Of a DNA stretch of 24,932 nucleotides, positions 22,161 through 24,932 are shown one piece after another. How positions within the stretch are numbered: position 1 is the stretch's first letter; every line of letters starts with the position of its first letter. The translations under genes were made by a program, and so were the position numbers. The DNA comes from JBEKJU01 sp050011095 (GTDB lineage Bacteria > Desulfobacterota > Syntrophorhabdia > Syntrophorhabdales > WCHB1-27): positions 1 to 24,932 of the forward strand of contig JBEKJU010000022.1 in NCBI GenBank assembly GCA_050011095.1. Reading direction: 5' to 3'. The notes under the pieces are model-generated. The model saw only the letters and a list, made by a program, of their open reading frames with translations, was not told where the DNA came from and searched no databases.

Positions 22161-23924
22161 ATGGCCCTCTACCTGAGACTCCTCAAATTTGTTCAGCCCT
22201 ACTGGGTCAAGCTCGGTCTGGCCATGGCCTTTATGTCCCTCGTCGCCGGGACAAACGGACTTACCGCCTATCTCGTCCAACCCGTGATGGATAAGATCTT
22301 CTTCGAAAAGAACGCAAAACTCCTCATGCTCATCCCCTTCGGCATCGTCATTCTCTATCTCGCGAAGGGGATATTCGATTATCTCCAGGCCTACCTTATG
22401 GGCTTTGTCGGCCAAAAGATCATCACGGACATGAGGAACATGGTTTTCAAACACCTCCAGATGCAGCCCCTCGTCTTTTTCGACAAGACCCCCACGGGCC
22501 TCATTATCTCTCGTATCACGAATGATATCAGCCTGGTTCAGGGCGCGGTCTCCGACTCTTTCACGGCGATCCTGAAGGATGCGTTCACGATAGCCGGTCT
22601 TGTTTTCGTCGTTTTCTACCGCGACTGGAAGCTCGCGGTCATCGCCTTCATCGTCCTTCCCTTCGCCACATACCCTATCGTCGCCTTCGGCCGAAGGCTC
22701 CGCAAGATCAGCGTGCAGAACCAGAAGGCCATGGCGAGGCTGACGAACTTTCTCCACGAGACGATCACCGGGCAGAGGATCGTGAAGGCCTTTGCCATGG
22801 AGCGGTACGAAGACGCAAAATTCAACGACGAAAACGAGTATCTTTTCCGCATCGTCTTGAAGCGCTACAAAGTAAGGGCCCTCTCTTCACCCATCATGGA
22901 GGTACTCGGCGGTATCGCGGTGGCCATCATTATCTGGTATGGCGGGGGAGCGGTCATCTCGGGCAAGTCGACGCCCGGCAACTTCTTCTCTTTCACGGCG
23001 GCGCTCCTTTTGCTCTATGAGCCCATCAAGCGGATCAACAAGGAAAACCACAGCGTGCAGCAGGGCCTCGCCGCGGCCCAGAGGGTGTTCGAGATAGTCG
23101 ACCGGGTGCCCGAAGTGACCGACAAGCCCGACGCGACTGAACTCGCAGCCGTAGAGGGGAGGATCGAGTTTGTCAATGTCTATTTTAAGTACGAAGAGAA
23201 GATGGTCCTGAGTGACATCAACCTCTCCGTGCGCAAGAACGAAACCATCGCCCTCGTGGGGGAGAGCGGGGTGGGAAAGACGACCCTCGCCAATTTGATA
23301 CCCCGATTCTATGACGTGACCGAGGGGCTCATCAGGCTCGACGGCATCGATATAAGGGACGTCACCATGAACTCCCTCAGGGAGAACATCGCCCTCGTCA
23401 CGCAGGATGTAATCCTTTTCAACGATACCATCTCCCATAATATCGCCCACGGCAAGGAAGAGGACATGGAAAGGATCGAGGCGGCCATCCGCTCCGCCAA
23501 TGCCTACGAGTTCATCTCGAAGCTGCCGAAGAGACTCGATACGATCGTGGGGGAAAGGGGGGTCAGGCTCTCGGGGGGACAGAAGCAGAGGATCGCCATA
23601 GCGAGGGCCCTCTATAAGGACGCGCCGATTCTCATTCTGGACGAGGCAACGAGCGCCCTCGACACCGCCTCTGAGACGGAGGTGCAGAAGGCGCTCGAAA
23701 ACCTGATGGAGGGGAGGACCACGATTATCATCGCCCACAGGCTCTCGACGATCATCAATGCCGACAGGATAATCGTGTTCGAGGGCGGCCGCATCGTCCA
23801 GGAGGGGACACACCGCGAGCTCATCGAGGCCGAGGGTCCGTACAAGAGGCTATATGAGCTGCAGTTCGTGAACCAGGACAGAAAGAAGATTATACGGATC
23901 GACAAGAGGCTCAAGAATGCTTAA
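22161..23924 (+). CDS. msbA: Lipid A flippase MsbA (ABC exporter)
   Basis: MsbA flips core-lipid A across the inner membrane using ATP and acts as a homodimer. The 587-residue half-transporter has six membrane helices in the first 310 residues, then the nucleotide-binding domain. Walker A is GESGVGKTT (367-375, Lys373), the signature is LSGGQ (470-474), Walker B ends in Asp494-Glu495 and the switch His is 526. All ATPase residues are present, so it should be active. It starts 6 nt after lpxB without a strong ribosome site. General ABC exporters look alike; the lipid A context makes MsbA the best call. Confidence 0.93.
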   Translation: MALYLRLLKFVQPYWVKLGLAMAFMSLVAGTNGLTAYLVQPVMDKIFFEKNAKLLMLIPFGIVILYLAKGIFDYLQAYLMGFVGQKIITDMRNMVFKHLQMQPLVFFDKTPTGLIISRITNDISLVQGAVSDSFTAILKDAFTIAGLVFVVFYRDWKLAVIAFIVLPFATYPIVAFGRRLRKISVQNQKAMARLTNFLHETITGQRIVKAFAMERYEDAKFNDENEYLFRIVLKRYKVRALSSPIMEVLGGIAVAIIIWYGGGAVISGKSTPGNFFSFTAALLLLYEPIKRINKENHSVQQGLAAAQRVFEIVDRVPEVTDKPDATELAAVEGRIEFVNVYFKYEEKMVLSDINLSVRKNETIALVGESGVGKTTLANLIPRFYDVTEGLIRLDGIDIRDVTMNSLRENIALVTQDVILFNDTISHNIAHGKEEDMERIEAAIRSANAYEFISKLPKRLDTIVGERGVRLSGGQKQRIAIARALYKDAPILILDEATSALDTASETEVQKALENLMEGRTTIIIAHRLSTIINADRIIVFEGGRIVQEGTHRELIEAEGPYKRLYELQFVNQDRKKIIRIDKRLKNA

Positions 23925-24582
23925 AGGCCTCAAGTACGCAATCATGCTGAACCTGCTGCCGCCCCTCGTCTACCTCTTCCTCATCCTTTTACGCACCACG
24001 CTCACGATAAGACACGCGAACAGGGAGGCGGTCGACCGATTATGGGAGCGGGGGGACAACATCATCGCCTGCTTCTGGCATGGCAGACTCCTCGCCATGC
24101 CTTTTGCTTATAAAGGCACCGGTGCGAAGGTACTCATCTCCCGTCACCGGGACGGTGAGTTCATTGCGCGGGTCGTACGGTATTTCGGCCTTGGAGCGGT
24201 CAGGGGGTCATACGGAAAGAGATCGGTCTCCTCGGTGAGGGAGATGCTCGACGAGCTTGCCCAGGGGACGGATATAGCCATAACGCCGGACGGGCCGAAA
24301 GGACCGCGCTATCAGGTGAAACAGGGGATAATCGAACTCGCCAGGCTCACCCAGAGGCCAATCGTGCCCGTCACCTACGGCGCGAGCAGGCGGAAACTTT
24401 TTGACTCGTGGGATCGTTTTTTGCTACCCTACCCTTTTTCGAAGGTCCTCTTCCTGTGGGGCGATCCCATCTATGTACCCCGCAAGACGCAAGGTGACGC
24501 CCTGGAGCGCACGCGGCGGGAGGTCGAGGGGGCGCTCATATCCCTCACGGAAACAGCGGACCGCATGGTATGTGGAGACTGA
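23917..24582 (+). CDS. DUF374 lysophospholipid acyltransferase-like protein
   Basis: A 221-residue membrane-associated protein of the DUF374/LPLAT family. One hydrophobic anchor (about 8-28) is followed by FWHGRLLAMPF with His55 as probable catalytic base, SRHRDGE (75-81), RGSYGK (96-101) and TPDGPKGP (123-130), which together form the acyltransferase core. Its place between msbA and waaA suggests a late acyl transfer to lipid A or its precursor, in the role that LpxL-type enzymes have elsewhere, but the substrate is not proven for the family. It overlaps msbA by 8 nt and waaA by 13 nt. Confidence 0.88.
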   Translation: MLKGLKYAIMLNLLPPLVYLFLILLRTTLTIRHANREAVDRLWERGDNIIACFWHGRLLAMPFAYKGTGAKVLISRHRDGEFIARVVRYFGLGAVRGSYGKRSVSSVREMLDELAQGTDIAITPDGPKGPRYQVKQGIIELARLTQRPIVPVTYGASRRKLFDSWDRFLLPYPFSKVLFLWGDPIYVPRKTQGDALERTRREVEGALISLTETADRMVCGD

Positions 24583-24932
24583 TATATAACCTGCTCGTCC
24601 ATTCCGCCCTCCCCTTCTTCGTCCTCTTTGCCCTCACGAGGAAGAAGATCAGGAGGAATTTCTTCGAGCGCCTGTTCCCGGTCCCTGTCGACGACCGGTT
24701 GAAGGACGCCATATGGATACATGCCGCCTCTGTGGGCGAGGCGGTCGTTGCCGAGAACTTCCTCAGCTATGCCCGGACGATGGCGAGGAACGATTTCATT
24801 ATTACCACCAATACCTATTACACGAGGGACCTCCTGCGGAAGAAATTCGGAGGCTCGATAGACGTCTTCTCCCTGCCTTTCGACCTCCCTTTCTCCCTCA
24901 CGCGTTTTATCGGCGCATCCACGTTCTCTGCC
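24570..24932 (+). CDS. waaA: Kdo transferase WaaA (KdtA), N-terminal part (runs off the window)
   Basis: WaaA attaches Kdo sugars to lipid IVA. The frame is open from the ATG at 24570 to the window end (121 residues). An N-terminal membrane anchor (about 5-22) is followed by IWIHAASVGE (49-57). Glu57 corresponds to the catalytic glutamate, and FIITTNTYY and LPFDLPFSLTRFI match the GT30 N-domain. The C-terminal sugar-nucleotide domain lies outside. The start overlaps the acyltransferase gene by 13 nt. Whether it adds one or two Kdo residues cannot be told. Confidence 0.92.
   Translation, partial: MWRLIYNLLVHSALPFFVLFALTRKKIRRNFFERLFPVPVDDRLKDAIWIHAASVGEAVVAENFLSYARTMARNDFIITTNTYYTRDLLRKKFGGSIDVFSLPFDLPFSLTRFIGASTFSA

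Overview
The window looks like a moderately GC-rich chromosome segment from an anaerobic, Gram-negative bacterium, most likely a deltaproteobacterial (Desulfobacterota) relative, possibly of the syntrophic Syntrophorhabdus type. The lineage is inference from gene content, not from a search. The Gram-negative call rests on a complete-looking outer-membrane and lipid A block (bamA, skp, lpxD, fabZ, lpxA, lpxB, msbA, waaA). The anaerobic call rests on a molybdopterin oxidoreductase, an oxygen-sensitive two-subunit Fe-S fumarase and IspG.

Layout. 1-972 (minus) is the N-terminal part of a molybdopterin/[4Fe-4S] oxidoreductase. Upstream of it lie a short TetR-like remnant and several operator-like palindromes. 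1502-2263 (minus) is a short-chain dehydrogenase. 2264-3164 is gene-poor and holds a 335-bp transposon-like element flanked by a perfect 15-bp direct repeat, just upstream of a tRNA-Arg(ACG) gene. ispG (3394-4455) follows on the plus strand. A minus-strand set then reads from right to left: malic enzyme, fumarase alpha, fumarase beta, myo-inositol-1-phosphate synthase and a CDP-alcohol phosphatidyltransferase. The last two are separated by a spacer carrying a 67-bp tandem duplication.

From 9.6 kb everything is on the plus strand. The first run is ligA, an MTA/MTI-phosphorylase-family protein, an MTA/SAH deaminase, a Mut7-C RNase-type protein and endonuclease III. The first four overlap by 1-4 nt, so translation is probably coupled. 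It combines DNA repair with salvage of S-adenosylmethionine by-products. The second run is bamA, skp, lpxD, fabZ, lpxA, a GnnA-like dehydrogenase, lpxB, msbA, a DUF374 acyltransferase and the start of waaA. It builds lipid A, flips it, adds Kdo and assembles outer-membrane proteins.

No completely new multi-gene system is evident. The points most worth a second look are: the transposon-like element with its long target-site-like repeat; the inositol-phosphate synthase plus CDP-alcohol transferase pair, which implies inositol phospholipids; the deaminase/phosphorylase pair, whose purine-site motif departs from classic MTA phosphorylase; a GnnA-like gene between lpxA and lpxB with no GnnB beside it; and the TetR remnant with intact-looking operators.
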